In this document: one piece after another, positions 29,318 through 37,939 of the stretch
How positions within the stretch are numbered: the stretch's first letter is position 1
Layout: each line of letters opens with the position of its first letter
Source of the DNA: Tabrizicola caldifontis
GTDB lineage: Bacteria; Pseudomonadota; Alphaproteobacteria; Rhodobacterales; Rhodobacteraceae
Assembly: GCF_004762095.1 (NCBI RefSeq)
Contig: NZ_SIJH01000008.1
Location: forward strand, 62,001 to 126,000
Length of the DNA stretch: 64,000 nucleotides
Direction of reading: 5' to 3'
Program-made: the position numbers and the translations under genes
Notes under the pieces: generated by a model
Seen by the model: only the letters and a program-made list of their open reading frames with translations
Told to the model about the DNA's origin: nothing
Databases searched by the model: none

Positions 29318-30831
29318 GCGATGAGCGTCTGGCCGGTCATCTCGGGCGGCTGCGGCAGGCCCATGAGTTGCAGGACGGTTGGGGCAAGGTCGGCAAGGCG
29401 GCCGCTGCGCAGGCTTGCGCCGGCCGGGCCGCCGACCAGGATCACCGGAACCGGGTTCGTGGTATGCGCGGTGTGCGGCCCGCCGGTGACGGGATCGACC
29501 ATGACCTCGCAGTTGCCGTGGTCGGCGGTCAAGATCATCGCCCCGCCCCGCGCTTCCAGCGCAGCCAGCGCCCGGGCAAGGCCGCGGTCCACCGCCTCGC
29601 AGGCCTTGATCGCCGCCGGCAGGCTGCCGGTATGGCCCACCATGTCAGGGTTGGCATAGTTGACGACGATCAGGTCGTATCCCTTGCCGATCGCCTCGAC
29701 CAGCTGATCCGAGACCTGATCGGCGCTCATCTCGGGTTGCAGGTCGTAGGTGGCGACCTTGGGCGAGGGCGGCATGGCGCGGTCTTCGCCGGGGTAGGGT
29801 TCCTCGCGCCCGCCGTTCAGGAAGAAGGTGACATGCGGATATTTCTCGGTCTCGGCCAGGCGGAACTGGGTCAGGCCATGTTTCGACACCCATTCCCCCA
29901 GCGTGTTGACAAGTACCCGCTTCGGAAAGGCCGTTGCCATGAAGCCGTTATGGGCGTCGGAATATTCCACCATGCCCAGCAGCGCCGACCATTTCGGCCG
30001 CGGGCCTGTGTCAAAGGCAGTGAAGGCCGGATCCCCGATGGCCGAAAGGATCTCTCGCGCGCGGTCGGCGCGGAAGTTCAGGCAGAAGAATCCATCGCCG
30101 TCCTTCGCGCCGTGGTAGCCATGAATGACCGTGGGGGCGAGGAATTCGTCGGTCTCGCCCTTTCCGTAGCTGGTCGTGACGGCAGTCAGGGCATCTGGCG
30201 CGGTTTCGCCCTTTGCATGGATCAGTGCGTCGTAGGCACGGCTGACGCGTTCCCACCTGTTGTCGCGATCCATCGCCCAGTAGCGGCCGGCGACGGTGGC
30301 GATGCCGGCGCCATAGGGAAGGTGGCGGACGAGCATGGCGATGAAGCCCTCTGCCGATGACGGGGCAACATCGCGCCCATCGGTGATGGCATGCAGCGCC
30401 ACCGGCACGCCGAGCGCGGTAAGCGCGCGGGTGGCGGCCAGGACGTGGTTGACATGGCCGTGCACACCCCCGTCCGAGATGACACCCATCAGATGCGCGG
30501 TGCCACCGCTGGCCTTCAGCTTCGCCGCGAAGTCGAGCAGTGCCGGGTTCTGCGCAAAGCTGCCGTCCTCGATGGCCAGGTCGATGGCGCCCAGGTCCAT
30601 TGCCACCACACGGCCCGCACCGATGTTGGTATGGCCGACCTCGGAATTGCCCATCTGGCCGGTGGGCAGGCCCACATCCGGGCCGAAGGTGGTCAGCGTG
30701 GCATGCGGGCAGGTCTGCCACAGCCGGTTGAAGGTCGGAACATTCGCCTTTGCCGGGGCGCTGGTGTCCGGGTTCGGCCCGATGCCCCAGCCGTCTAGGA
30801 TGCACAGGACGACGGGTTTCGGGGTGGGCAT
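29314..30831 (-). CDS. gpmI: 2,3-bisphosphoglycerate-independent phosphoglycerate mutase
   Basis: Interconverts 3- and 2-phosphoglycerate in glycolysis/gluconeogenesis through a phosphoserine. It has 505 residues, normal for iPGM, of the alkaline phosphatase superfamily with two Mn ions. Motifs: VVLCILDGWGIGPNPDTSAP at the N terminus, the nucleophile block GNSEVGHTNIGAGRV, YANPDMVGHTG and LTADHGNCEVM with metal ligands. It is the first gene of the run to envC-ctpA-rppH, with a 4-bp overlap into envC. Confidence 0.97.
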   Translation of the reverse strand: MPTPKPVVLCILDGWGIGPNPDTSAPAKANVPTFNRLWQTCPHATLTTFGPDVGLPTGQMGNSEVGHTNIGAGRVVAMDLGAIDLAIEDGSFAQNPALLDFAAKLKASGGTAHLMGVISDGGVHGHVNHVLAATRALTALGVPVALHAITDGRDVAPSSAEGFIAMLVRHLPYGAGIATVAGRYWAMDRDNRWERVSRAYDALIHAKGETAPDALTAVTTSYGKGETDEFLAPTVIHGYHGAKDGDGFFCLNFRADRAREILSAIGDPAFTAFDTGPRPKWSALLGMVEYSDAHNGFMATAFPKRVLVNTLGEWVSKHGLTQFRLAETEKYPHVTFFLNGGREEPYPGEDRAMPPSPKVATYDLQPEMSADQVSDQLVEAIGKGYDLIVVNYANPDMVGHTGSLPAAIKACEAVDRGLARALAALEARGGAMILTADHGNCEVMVDPVTGGPHTAHTTNPVPVILVGGPAGASLRSGRLADLAPTVLQLMGLPQPPEMTGQTLIA

Positions 30832-30954
30832 CGGCGGTCTCCTTCGGCTTTGCGTCCCGGGTTTTACGCCTTGCGCGGCGGGGGGGCAACCGGGGCACTC
30901 TTCGCTTGCTGCGCCGCGCTCATCGCCCCGACGGCACGTCAGCGATGAAAGCCA

Positions 30955-31851
30955 TCAGGCTTGAAGAACGGACTTTTCCCGCACCCTTTGTCGCCACAGC
31001 GTGAAAATACCCGCCGCGACCACGATGCCGGCGCCGATGGCCACGTTCAGCCGCAGCACCTCGCCGAAGACAGTGATGCCGATGCCGCTGGCGAAGACCA
31101 GTTGCAGATAGGCGAAGGGCTGGATCGCCGAGGCCTCGGCCACCGCATAGGCGCGGATCAGAAGCCAGTGGCCAAGGACTGCCGTGCAGCAAAGCGTTGC
31201 CATCCAGCCCCAGTCGGCCGGCGCCATCGGGGACCAGCTTGCAAGGCCGAAGGGCGTGATTGCGACGGCACAGACCACACCCGTCCAGAAGAAGCTGACC
31301 GGAGCCGTGTCGACCCTTGCGACATATCGGGTCAGCAGACCATAGACCGCGAACATCGCTGCGGCAAGGAAGGGCACCAGCGCCCATGCCGATACCACGC
31401 CATATCCCGGTTGCAGGATGATCAGGATGCCAAGGAAGCCCACCAGGATCGCAGTCCAGCGCCGCCAGCCGACCTTTTCCCCCAGGATCGGGCCGGACAG
31501 CGCGGCGATCAGCAGCGGGTAGCATGCAAAGACTGCATGCGCCTCGATCAGGCCCAGTTTCACGAAGCCCAGAACCATCACGCAGATTTCCGCGACCAGG
31601 ATCAGGTTCCGCACCAGTTGCACCCAAGGCATGGCGCTGCGGCTGGCGGCGCGCAGGCCCCCCGGCGCGCGCGCAGCCAGTGCAAGGACAAACAGCGCAA
31701 AGACCCAGAAGCGGATCATCACCACCATGAAGACGCTGTAATTGTCCGCCAGGTGGCGCGAGATCCCGTCCTGCGAGGCAAACACGACGCTTGTTGCGAT
31801 CATCAGCCAGATGCCAAGACGGGTATTCTGCATCGTGGCCGAGGTGGTCAT
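30955..31851 (-). CDS. DMT-superfamily transporter (tandem copy 2)
   Basis: A 298-residue protein with ten predicted helices and two EamA repeats, starting MTTSATMQNTRLGIWLMIAT. It is clearly paralogous to the next gene upstream: GIWLMI..., SQDGISRHLADNYS versus AQDGFAKHLAAEYS, and LLIAALSGPILGEKVGW versus LLIVALSGPILGERIVW. The two are joined by a 4-bp overlap. Substrate unknown. Both could work as a pair or have separate substrates after duplication. Confidence 0.9.
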   Translation of the reverse strand: MTTSATMQNTRLGIWLMIATSVVFASQDGISRHLADNYSVFMVVMIRFWVFALFVLALAARAPGGLRAASRSAMPWVQLVRNLILVAEICVMVLGFVKLGLIEAHAVFACYPLLIAALSGPILGEKVGWRRWTAILVGFLGILIILQPGYGVVSAWALVPFLAAAMFAVYGLLTRYVARVDTAPVSFFWTGVVCAVAITPFGLASWSPMAPADWGWMATLCCTAVLGHWLLIRAYAVAEASAIQPFAYLQLVFASGIGITVFGEVLRLNVAIGAGIVVAAGIFTLWRQRVREKSVLQA

Positions 31852-32732
31852 GCCGGCCTGCGCTCCAGCGACAGGGCGTAAAGCCCCGCAGCGACGATGA
31901 CCAGGGTGCCGATCGCGACGGGAAGTTCCAGCGCCTCGCCATAGATGGTCAGGCCGATCAGCGTGACAAAGACGATCTGCAGGTAGGCATAGGGCTGTAC
32001 ACGCGCCGCCTCGATCTGCTCGTAGCATTTCAGAAGCAGCCAGTGCGAAAAGATCGACAGTGCACAATAGGCCGCAAGGAACGCCATGTCCTGCGGGATC
32101 ATCGGCTTCAGATGCGGCAGTCCGATGGCTGTCATAAGCACCGCGCCGATCACTCCGGGCCAGAAGAAGGCGGGAAAGGTCGGCTCGTCCCGGGTGGTCA
32201 GGCGCGTCAGGACGGAATAGAGCGCAAAGAGCAGCGCCGAGGCGAAGGGCAGAAGCGCGGCCCAGGAAAAGACACCCGATCCGGGGCGCAGGATGATGAG
32301 GACACCGGTCATCCCTGCGGCGACGGCGGCCCAGCGTTGCCAGACGATGCGCTCGCCCAGGATCGGGCCCGATAGGGCGACGATCAGCAGCGGGCATACG
32401 GCAAAGACCGCGTGGCTGTTGATCAGCCCGATCAGCGTGTAGCCCCAGACGATCAGGCAGATTTCAGCAACCAGCAGGCCAGAGCGCACCAGGTGCGCCC
32501 AGAGCCGGCTTGACCGGATCGCGGCGCTCGGGCCTTCGGGGCGGCGCAGCGCCAGCAGGATGACAAATCCGGCAAAGACCCAGTAGCGGATCATGATGAT
32601 CATCATCGTCGAGTATTCGGCCGCCAGGTGCTTGGCAAAGCCATCCTGGGCAGCAAAGGCGGCGACGGCGGCGACCATCAGCCAGATGCCTTTGGCCGGG
32701 TTCTTCGATGCGGGCAGGATGGCGGCAGTCAT
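31848..32732 (-). CDS. DMT-superfamily transporter (tandem copy 1)
   Basis: A 294-residue, ten-helix EamA transporter, starting MTAAILPASKNPAKGIWLMV. Conserved with the downstream copy through most helices (see that entry). The C-terminal tail is LYALSLERRPA. It is the first gene of the pair, with its start about 45 bp from the end of mnmD. Ligand and direction of transport cannot be read from sequence. Confidence 0.9.
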   Translation of the reverse strand: MTAAILPASKNPAKGIWLMVAAVAAFAAQDGFAKHLAAEYSTMMIIMIRYWVFAGFVILLALRRPEGPSAAIRSSRLWAHLVRSGLLVAEICLIVWGYTLIGLINSHAVFAVCPLLIVALSGPILGERIVWQRWAAVAAGMTGVLIILRPGSGVFSWAALLPFASALLFALYSVLTRLTTRDEPTFPAFFWPGVIGAVLMTAIGLPHLKPMIPQDMAFLAAYCALSIFSHWLLLKCYEQIEAARVQPYAYLQIVFVTLIGLTIYGEALELPVAIGTLVIVAAGLYALSLERRPA

Positions 32733-32777
32733 GATGCGTTGGTGGCTATCATGCGCCCCGTGCAGGGTGAAGGGGTG

Positions 32778-33455
32778 TCAGAGCCATCCCGCAGTCATGT
32801 GCCGCTTGCGGCCATAGCCCGGTCTGCGTGTAACGGTAAAGCCTGCGGCTTCCAGCGACCTGCGCACATGGCCGGCGGCGGTATAGGTGGCGAAGGTGCC
32901 CCCTGGGGAAGTGTGGCGTGCGACCTCGGCCATCAGGTCGGGCGACCATAGTTCCGGGTTCTTCGCTGGCGAGAAGCCGTCGAGGAACCAGGCGTCGGCC
33001 TTGCCCGGCCAGACTGGCAGGGTAGCCCGTGCGTCGCCGGTGACAATCTCGGCGGTAAGATTGGGGAAGCGCAGGATCCTGGCGCCCTGCGACCACTGCT
33101 CAAGAAAGGACGGTGCAAAAGCTGCAACTTCCGGGAAGGCCGCAAGCGCACGGGCGATTGCGCCGGCGGACAGGGGGAAAGCCTCGAAGCTGGTGTAGTG
33201 CAGCTGTTCCGCGCCGCGGTGTGCCAGCAGAACGGCCATGAGGTTCAGCCCGGTGCCGAACCCCAGTTCGGCGATGTGGAAGCCGTCGCGGAAACGGTCG
33301 GGCAGCCCGTTGCCCGACAGAAACACATGGCGCGTCTCGTCCAGCCCGCCGGCCAGGGAATAATAGGGGTCATCAAAGCGGCGCGAGACCGGGATCGTCC
33401 CGTCGCGCCAGTCAAGATCGGGTGTAGCCGGTTCGGGGTGGTCTGCGGCGGGCAT
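32778..33455 (-). CDS. mnmD: tRNA 5-methylaminomethyl-2-thiouridine methyltransferase (MnmD)
   Basis: SAM-dependent last step of mnm5s2U34 formation in tRNA anticodons. The 225-residue protein corresponds to the MnmC1 domain alone. Conserved blocks include DWRDGTIPVSRRFDDPYYS, HIAELGFGTGLNLMAVLLAH (SAM site), and ADAWFLDGFSPAKNPELWSP (catalytic Asp region), then KRHMTAGWL at the C terminus. The usual fused oxidase domain (MnmC2) is absent, but a FAD-dependent oxidoreductase gene lies divergently 44 bp away. Confidence 0.92.
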   Translation of the reverse strand: MPAADHPEPATPDLDWRDGTIPVSRRFDDPYYSLAGGLDETRHVFLSGNGLPDRFRDGFHIAELGFGTGLNLMAVLLAHRGAEQLHYTSFEAFPLSAGAIARALAAFPEVAAFAPSFLEQWSQGARILRFPNLTAEIVTGDARATLPVWPGKADAWFLDGFSPAKNPELWSPDLMAEVARHTSPGGTFATYTAAGHVRRSLEAAGFTVTRRPGYGRKRHMTAGWL

Positions 33456-33499
33456 CGGCGATAGTCCTTTCCACCGTTGCATGGTCGCGGGGCGGCGGA

Positions 33500-34537
33500 A
33501 TGGCAAGGGTGGATGTGACGGTGCGGGGTGCGGGCATCTTCGGCCTGTCGATCGCCTGGGCCTGCATGGGGCGCGGTGCGCGGGTGCGGGTGATCGACCC
33601 CGGCGGGCCGGGGGCGGGGTCATCTGGCGGGCTGGTGGGCGCATTGTCGCCCCATGTTCCGGAGGCATGGAACGCGAAGAAGGCATTTCAGCTGGAAAGC
33701 CTTCTGATGGCCGGGCGCTGGTGGGCGGGGGTCGAGGCGGCCTCGGGCCTGCCTTCGGGCTATGCGCGGCTGGGGCGTTTGCAGCCGCTGGAGGACACTG
33801 CGGCGGTAGAGCTTGCGCAGAGGCGGGAAGCCACGGCGCGTGTCTTCTGGCAGGGCTGCGCCGATTGGCAGGTGGTGCCTGCGACGGGGGCGCCGTGGGA
33901 ACCTGCCTCGCCCTCGGGCTGGCTGGTGCATGACACGCTGTCGGCCCGGATTTCCCCCCGGATGGGTCTGGTGGCGCTGGTCGCGGCACTGCGCGCCAAG
34001 GGCGGCGAGGTGGTGACCGGCGAGGCAGAGGACGAGGGCGCGGTCGTCCATGCGACCGGGGTGGCGGGGCTGGATGCGCTGTCGGCGGCGCTGGGGCGCA
34101 GGGTCGGGTCGGGGGTAAAGGGGCAGGCGCTGGCGCTGCGCTTCGAGGCGCGCGGGTCGCCCCAAATGTTCGTCGATGGCCTGCACATCGTGCCCCATGC
34201 CGACGGGACGGTGGCCATCGGCTCCACCTCGGAAAGCCGGTGGATCGGGGACGGGCCGGATGGCCAGCTTGACGGGCTTCTGGCGCGGGCGGTAGCGGCG
34301 CTGCCGATGCTGGAAGGGGCCGGGGTGGTGGCGCGTTGGGCAGGGGTGCGGCCGCGCGCCACCAGTCGGGCACCGGTCATGGGGCCTTGGCCGGGGCGGT
34401 CGGGGCATTTCGTGGCGAACGGCGGCTTCAAGATCGGCTTCGGCATGGCGCCGAAAGTGGCCGAGGTGATGGCGGATCTCGTGCTGGAGGGGCGCGACAC
34501 GGTGCCTGAAGCCTTCCGCGTCGAGGCGCTGTGCTAG
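33500..34537 (+). CDS. FAD-dependent oxidoreductase, DadA/MnmC2-like
   Basis: A 345-residue DAO-type flavoprotein. The Rossmann motif VTVRGAGIFGLSIAWACMGR is followed by RVRVIDPGGPGAGSSGGLVG and, later, GLHIVPHADGTVAIGSTSES and GHFVANGGFKIGFGMAPKVA. This pattern matches DadA/glycine oxidase-type enzymes and the MnmC2 domain. The position beside mnmD suggests it may be the missing oxidative half of MnmC (demodifying cmnm5s2U). That role is inferred from context; an amino-acid oxidase is equally possible. Confidence 0.82.
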   Translation: MARVDVTVRGAGIFGLSIAWACMGRGARVRVIDPGGPGAGSSGGLVGALSPHVPEAWNAKKAFQLESLLMAGRWWAGVEAASGLPSGYARLGRLQPLEDTAAVELAQRREATARVFWQGCADWQVVPATGAPWEPASPSGWLVHDTLSARISPRMGLVALVAALRAKGGEVVTGEAEDEGAVVHATGVAGLDALSAALGRRVGSGVKGQALALRFEARGSPQMFVDGLHIVPHADGTVAIGSTSESRWIGDGPDGQLDGLLARAVAALPMLEGAGVVARWAGVRPRATSRAPVMGPWPGRSGHFVANGGFKIGFGMAPKVAEVMADLVLEGRDTVPEAFRVEALC

Positions 34538-34561
34538 CACTGCTATGGCGGGCGGGGCGGG

Positions 34562-34939
34562 TCAGGGAAGCTTTGCCAGCTCCTGCACCGCCGTTTCCCG
34601 CAGCGCGCGCAAGTCGGCGATGGTCATGTCAAGCTCGGCGCGCTGGCGGTCCAGTTCGACCAGCTGCCGGTCGGCAAGTTGCAGCCAGGCCTCGAGCTGC
34701 GGCCGTTCGCCCTTTTTCCCGTAGATCAGCAGCCACTGGCGGATCTCTTCCAGCGAAAAGCCGAAGCGGCGGCCACGCAGGATCAGCTTCATGCGCGCCA
34801 CCTCGCGCGGGCCGTAGAACCGCGCGCGGCCTTCCCTTTCAGGGGCCAGCAGCTCGATGTATTCATAGTAGCGCAGGGTGCGCGGTGTCACATCGAACCT
34901 GGCGCACATTTCCTTGAAGCTGAGCCTGGTCTCGGTCAT
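34562..34939 (-). CDS. MerR family transcriptional regulator
   Basis: A 125-residue DNA-binding protein. The winged helix-turn-helix is RFDVTPRTLRYYEYIELLAP followed by EREGRARFYGPREVARMKLI; the long dimer helix follows (ERPQLEAWLQLADRQLVELD). No Cys-rich metal site is visible, so it is not a typical metal sensor. It is divergent from the thioesterase-thioesterase-MATE run, with a 90-bp shared gap, so it probably controls them and itself. Confidence 0.9.
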   Translation of the reverse strand: MTETRLSFKEMCARFDVTPRTLRYYEYIELLAPEREGRARFYGPREVARMKLILRGRRFGFSLEEIRQWLLIYGKKGERPQLEAWLQLADRQLVELDRQRAELDMTIADLRALRETAVQELAKLP

Positions 34940-35029
34940 GCGCTATCCTCCTGCCGCAAACCTAGGCTGACACCGGATCGGGTGCAACGACCTCGGCAGG
35001 CCTTGCGTTCCGGCCAGAGGGCGGGTTTC

Positions 35030-35467
35030 ATGCCTGCACTCATGTCCGACACCGAAACCATCGCTCGCCAGTTCATCCAGGCCCTGCCGCATTCGCGCGC
35101 GCTGGGAATGGAGCTGGTCAGCATCGGCGAGGGGGTGGCGGTCATGGCGATGCCCTACAACCCGGAGCTGGTCGGCGACCCGCAGACAGGGGTGATCCAT
35201 GGCGGCGCGGTATCGGCCCTGATGGATACCGCGTCGGGCACCGCGGTGATGTGCCATCCGCAGGCGGGGTTTTCCACGGCGACGCTGGACCTGCGGATCG
35301 ACTACATGCGGCCAGCGACCCCAGGCCAGACAATCCGTGCGCGGGCAGAGTGCCATCATGTCACCCGGACAGTGGCCTTCGTCCGGGCGGTTGCCACGGA
35401 TGACGACGAAAGCCGCCCCGTGGCAATGGCAACCGGGGCCTTCACCGTGGAAAGGGCCGAACGTTGA
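35030..35467 (+). CDS. PaaI family thioesterase (first of a tandem pair)
   Basis: A 145-residue hot-dog-fold acyl-CoA thioesterase. The signature is TGVIHGGAVSALMDTASGTA, followed by ATLDLRIDYMRPATPGQTIR. The ATG at 35030 follows GAGGG; an in-frame ATG at 35042 is an alternative. Its TGA overlaps the TTG start of the next gene (TTGA), another hot-dog protein. Likely acyl-CoA substrate unknown. Divergent MerR regulator upstream. Confidence 0.88.
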   Translation: MPALMSDTETIARQFIQALPHSRALGMELVSIGEGVAVMAMPYNPELVGDPQTGVIHGGAVSALMDTASGTAVMCHPQAGFSTATLDLRIDYMRPATPGQTIRARAECHHVTRTVAFVRAVATDDDESRPVAMATGAFTVERAER

Positions 35468-35958
35468 AGCGGCCGGAGCCTGTCGCTGTTGTCAAGCAGC
35501 GCCGCGAGGGGCTGTTGCGCGCGCTGGTGGACGAGGTGCCCTACATCCGGTTCATGGGCATCCGGTTCGACCGGCGCGGGGATGAACTGACAGCTGTCCT
35601 GCCCTATCGCGACGACCTGATCGGCAACCCGGTGCTGCCCGCCTTGCACGGGGGGGCTACCGCAGGTTTCCTGGAGATCGCGGCGATGATCGAACTGGCC
35701 TGGAGCACGCTTTGGGAGGGGGTCGAGGCCGAGGGTGCCCTGCCTCAGGGGCCGTTGCGCCTGCCCAAGACCATCGACTTCACCGTGGATTACCTGCGCG
35801 CGGGCCTGCCGCGCGACGCCTATGCACGGGCACGGGTGAACCGGTCGGGCCGGCGCTATGCGTCCGTGCATGTCGAGGCCTGGCAGGACAATCGCGCGCG
35901 GCTCTTCGCGCAGGGGACAGGGCATTTCCTGATGCCGGGCAGCGGGACGGCAAAGTGA
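35464..35958 (+). CDS. PaaI family thioesterase (second of a tandem pair)
   Basis: A 164-residue hot-dog protein starting at TTG 35464, within the stop of the previous gene. The conserved block is LPALHGGATAGFLEIAAMIE, followed by LPKTIDFTVDYLRAGLPRDA. It is divergent enough from its neighbour to have another substrate or to form a heteromeric enzyme with it. Its stop overlaps the GTG start of the MATE gene by 4 bp (GTGA), so all three genes are translationally coupled. Confidence 0.86.
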   Translation: MKRPEPVAVVKQRREGLLRALVDEVPYIRFMGIRFDRRGDELTAVLPYRDDLIGNPVLPALHGGATAGFLEIAAMIELAWSTLWEGVEAEGALPQGPLRLPKTIDFTVDYLRAGLPRDAYARARVNRSGRRYASVHVEAWQDNRARLFAQGTGHFLMPGSGTAK

Positions 35959-37265
35959 CCGAGGTCACCCACCGGCGCGTGTTGCGGATCGCCGGGCCGA
36001 TCGTTCTGTCGAATGCCACGGTGCTCTTGCTTGGGGCGGTGGATACCGCCGTCATCGGGCAGCTGGGCGACCCGGCCAGCCTTGGGGCTGTGGGACTCGG
36101 CGCGGTGATCCTGGCGACACTCTACTGGGCGTTCGGTTTCCTGCGCATGTCCACCTCGGGCCTTGCGGCGCAGGCGGATGGGGCAGGGGACCGGGCCGAG
36201 CGTTCGGCGGTGCTGCTGCGGGCGCTTATCGTCGGCGCCGTCGCAGGGCTGGCGCTGGTCCTGGCACAGGTGGCGCTGTTCGCGGGGGCCTTCGTCATCG
36301 CGCCGGCGTCAGCACAGGTCGAGCGGCTGGCAGGCGAATACCTGTCGATCCGCATCTGGGGGGCGCCAGCCACGATCGCGCTTTATACGCTGACCGGCTG
36401 GCTGGTGGGGCTGGGCCGGACACGGGGCGTGCTGGTCCTGCAACTGTGGCAGAACGGGGCGAACATCGGGCTGGACCTGTGGTTCGTCCTTGGTCTCGGC
36501 TGGGATGTGCCAGGTGTGGCGCTGGCAACCCTGATTGCGGAATGGAGCGGGCTGCTTCTCGCGCTGTGGCTGGCACGCGATGCCTTCGGCGCAGGTTGCC
36601 GCGAGGGGATCGCGCGGATCGGCCACCGGCCGGCGCTGCGGCGGATGTTCACTGCCAGCCGCGACATCATGGGGCGCACGGTGCTGCTGCAACTTTCGTT
36701 CACCAGCTTCGTGTTCCTGGGTGCGCGGTTCGGCGATGTGACGCTTGCCGCAAATCAGGTGCTGATGCAGTTCCTGGAGATCACGGCCTTTGCCCTGGAC
36801 GGCTTCGCCTTTGCCGCTGAGGCGCTGGTGGGGCAGGCGGTCGGCGCCCGGTCGGAACGCCAGACGCGGGCGGCGGGGCGGATCTGCATGCAATGGGGCA
36901 TCGGCGGTGCGGCAGGCCTGGCGCTGGTCTTCGCGCTGACCGGTCCCTGGATCATCGACCTTCTCAGCACCTCGCCCGAGGTGCGGGTCGAGGCGCGCGC
37001 CTATCTGTCGTGGCTGGTGGCTGCGCCCCTGATCGGGGTGGCCGCCTGGATCTACGATGGCATCTTCATCGGCGCGATGCTGACCGGCGACATGCTGCGG
37101 GCGATGCTCTTGTCGGTCGCGGTCTATGCCGTGGCCCTTTCCATCCTGATCCCGGCCTTCGGCAACCATGGGCTATGGGCCGGGCTGATGGTGCTGAACG
37201 CGACGCGGACCGTGACATTGTGGCGGCTTTATCCGAAGGTGCCGGCCCTGGTGGCCGCGGGCTAG
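35955..37265 (+). CDS. MATE family efflux transporter (DinF-like)
   Basis: A 436-residue protein with twelve predicted helices in two MATE repeats, e.g. RIAGPIVLSNATVLLLGAVD at the N terminus and AANQVLMQFLEITAFALDGF (conserved Gln/Phe pattern) in the second half. GTG at 35955 is used because it overlaps the preceding stop in the GTGA form. MATE/DinF proteins export cationic drugs or metabolites in exchange for Na+ or H+. Substrate unknown; the operon with two thioesterases suggests export of an acyl or aromatic compound. Confidence 0.9.
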   Translation: MTEVTHRRVLRIAGPIVLSNATVLLLGAVDTAVIGQLGDPASLGAVGLGAVILATLYWAFGFLRMSTSGLAAQADGAGDRAERSAVLLRALIVGAVAGLALVLAQVALFAGAFVIAPASAQVERLAGEYLSIRIWGAPATIALYTLTGWLVGLGRTRGVLVLQLWQNGANIGLDLWFVLGLGWDVPGVALATLIAEWSGLLLALWLARDAFGAGCREGIARIGHRPALRRMFTASRDIMGRTVLLQLSFTSFVFLGARFGDVTLAANQVLMQFLEITAFALDGFAFAAEALVGQAVGARSERQTRAAGRICMQWGIGGAAGLALVFALTGPWIIDLLSTSPEVRVEARAYLSWLVAAPLIGVAAWIYDGIFIGAMLTGDMLRAMLLSVAVYAVALSILIPAFGNHGLWAGLMVLNATRTVTLWRLYPKVPALVAAG

Positions 37266-37320
37266 GGCTTGCCTTTGCCCGTATCTGCCTGCCATGATCC
37301 GGGCGCCACGGGGGAGAGAC

Positions 37321-37776
37321 ATGCGGAAATTCCTGGTCGTGCTGGACGACAGCCGCGAATGCCTGAACGCGATGCGCTTTGCCGCGCTCAGGGCCGCGCA
37401 TACCGGGGGCGGGGTCACGATCCTGTCGGTCATTCCACCGGACGAGTTCCAGACCTGGGTCGGCGTGGCCGACCTGATGCGGGCCGAAGCGCGCGAGCGG
37501 ATCGAGGCGCATTTCGAGGTCTTTGCGAAATGGATGCGCGACAAGCAGGGAGTGAACCCCGAGCTTGTCATCCGCGAGGGCGACCCGGTCGCGGAAATCC
37601 TGAACCTCGTGAAGGAAGATCCGGAGATCGGTGTCCTCGTTCTGGGCGCTGGCACCGACAAGTCGGGCCCGGGGCCGCTGGTCACCGCGATGAGCCGCAA
37701 TTCGGGCAGTCTGCCGATCCCGATCACCATCGTGCCGGGCGACATGTCGAAGGAGAGGCTGGAAAGCATCACATGA
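37321..37776 (+). CDS. Universal stress protein (UspA family)
   Basis: A 151-residue protein starting MRKFLVVLDDSRECLNAMRF, with strands and helices of the Usp fold. The nucleotide-binding pattern appears as VLVLGAGTDKSGPGPLVTAM...SLPIPITIVPG (G-x2-G-x9-G(S/T)-like). It may bind ATP. ATG 37321 is preceded by GGGGGAGAGAC; an in-frame ATG at 37294 would add nine residues. It stands between the MATE gene and eptA as its own unit. Confidence 0.88.
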   Translation: MRKFLVVLDDSRECLNAMRFAALRAAHTGGGVTILSVIPPDEFQTWVGVADLMRAEARERIEAHFEVFAKWMRDKQGVNPELVIREGDPVAEILNLVKEDPEIGVLVLGAGTDKSGPGPLVTAMSRNSGSLPIPITIVPGDMSKERLESIT

Positions 37777-37897
37777 CGCGATCCCCTGCTGGACGTCCAC
37801 GGGTTCGGCGGTTCCCTGCCTGGCAGGGCCGGGGACGGCGCGGATTAAGCGCGTGCTTACGGCAAACCCCTTCGGAAGGGTATAAGTGGTCCGCGAC

Positions 37898-37923
37898 GGG
37901 GACCAGCCTGGTGTCCCCCTTTT
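37898..37923 (+). terminator. Hairpin with T-run between usp and eptA
   Basis: GGGGACCAG (37898-37906) pairs with CTG and GTCCCC (37908-37918, two-base bulge), followed by CTTTT. It ends only 17 bp before the eptA ATG, so it may terminate usp transcripts or form part of the eptA leader. A smaller CCCTT-CGG-AAGGG hairpin stands just upstream (near 37868-37880). Confidence 0.5.
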
Positions 37924-37939
37924 GCCGGATTTCTGACCG

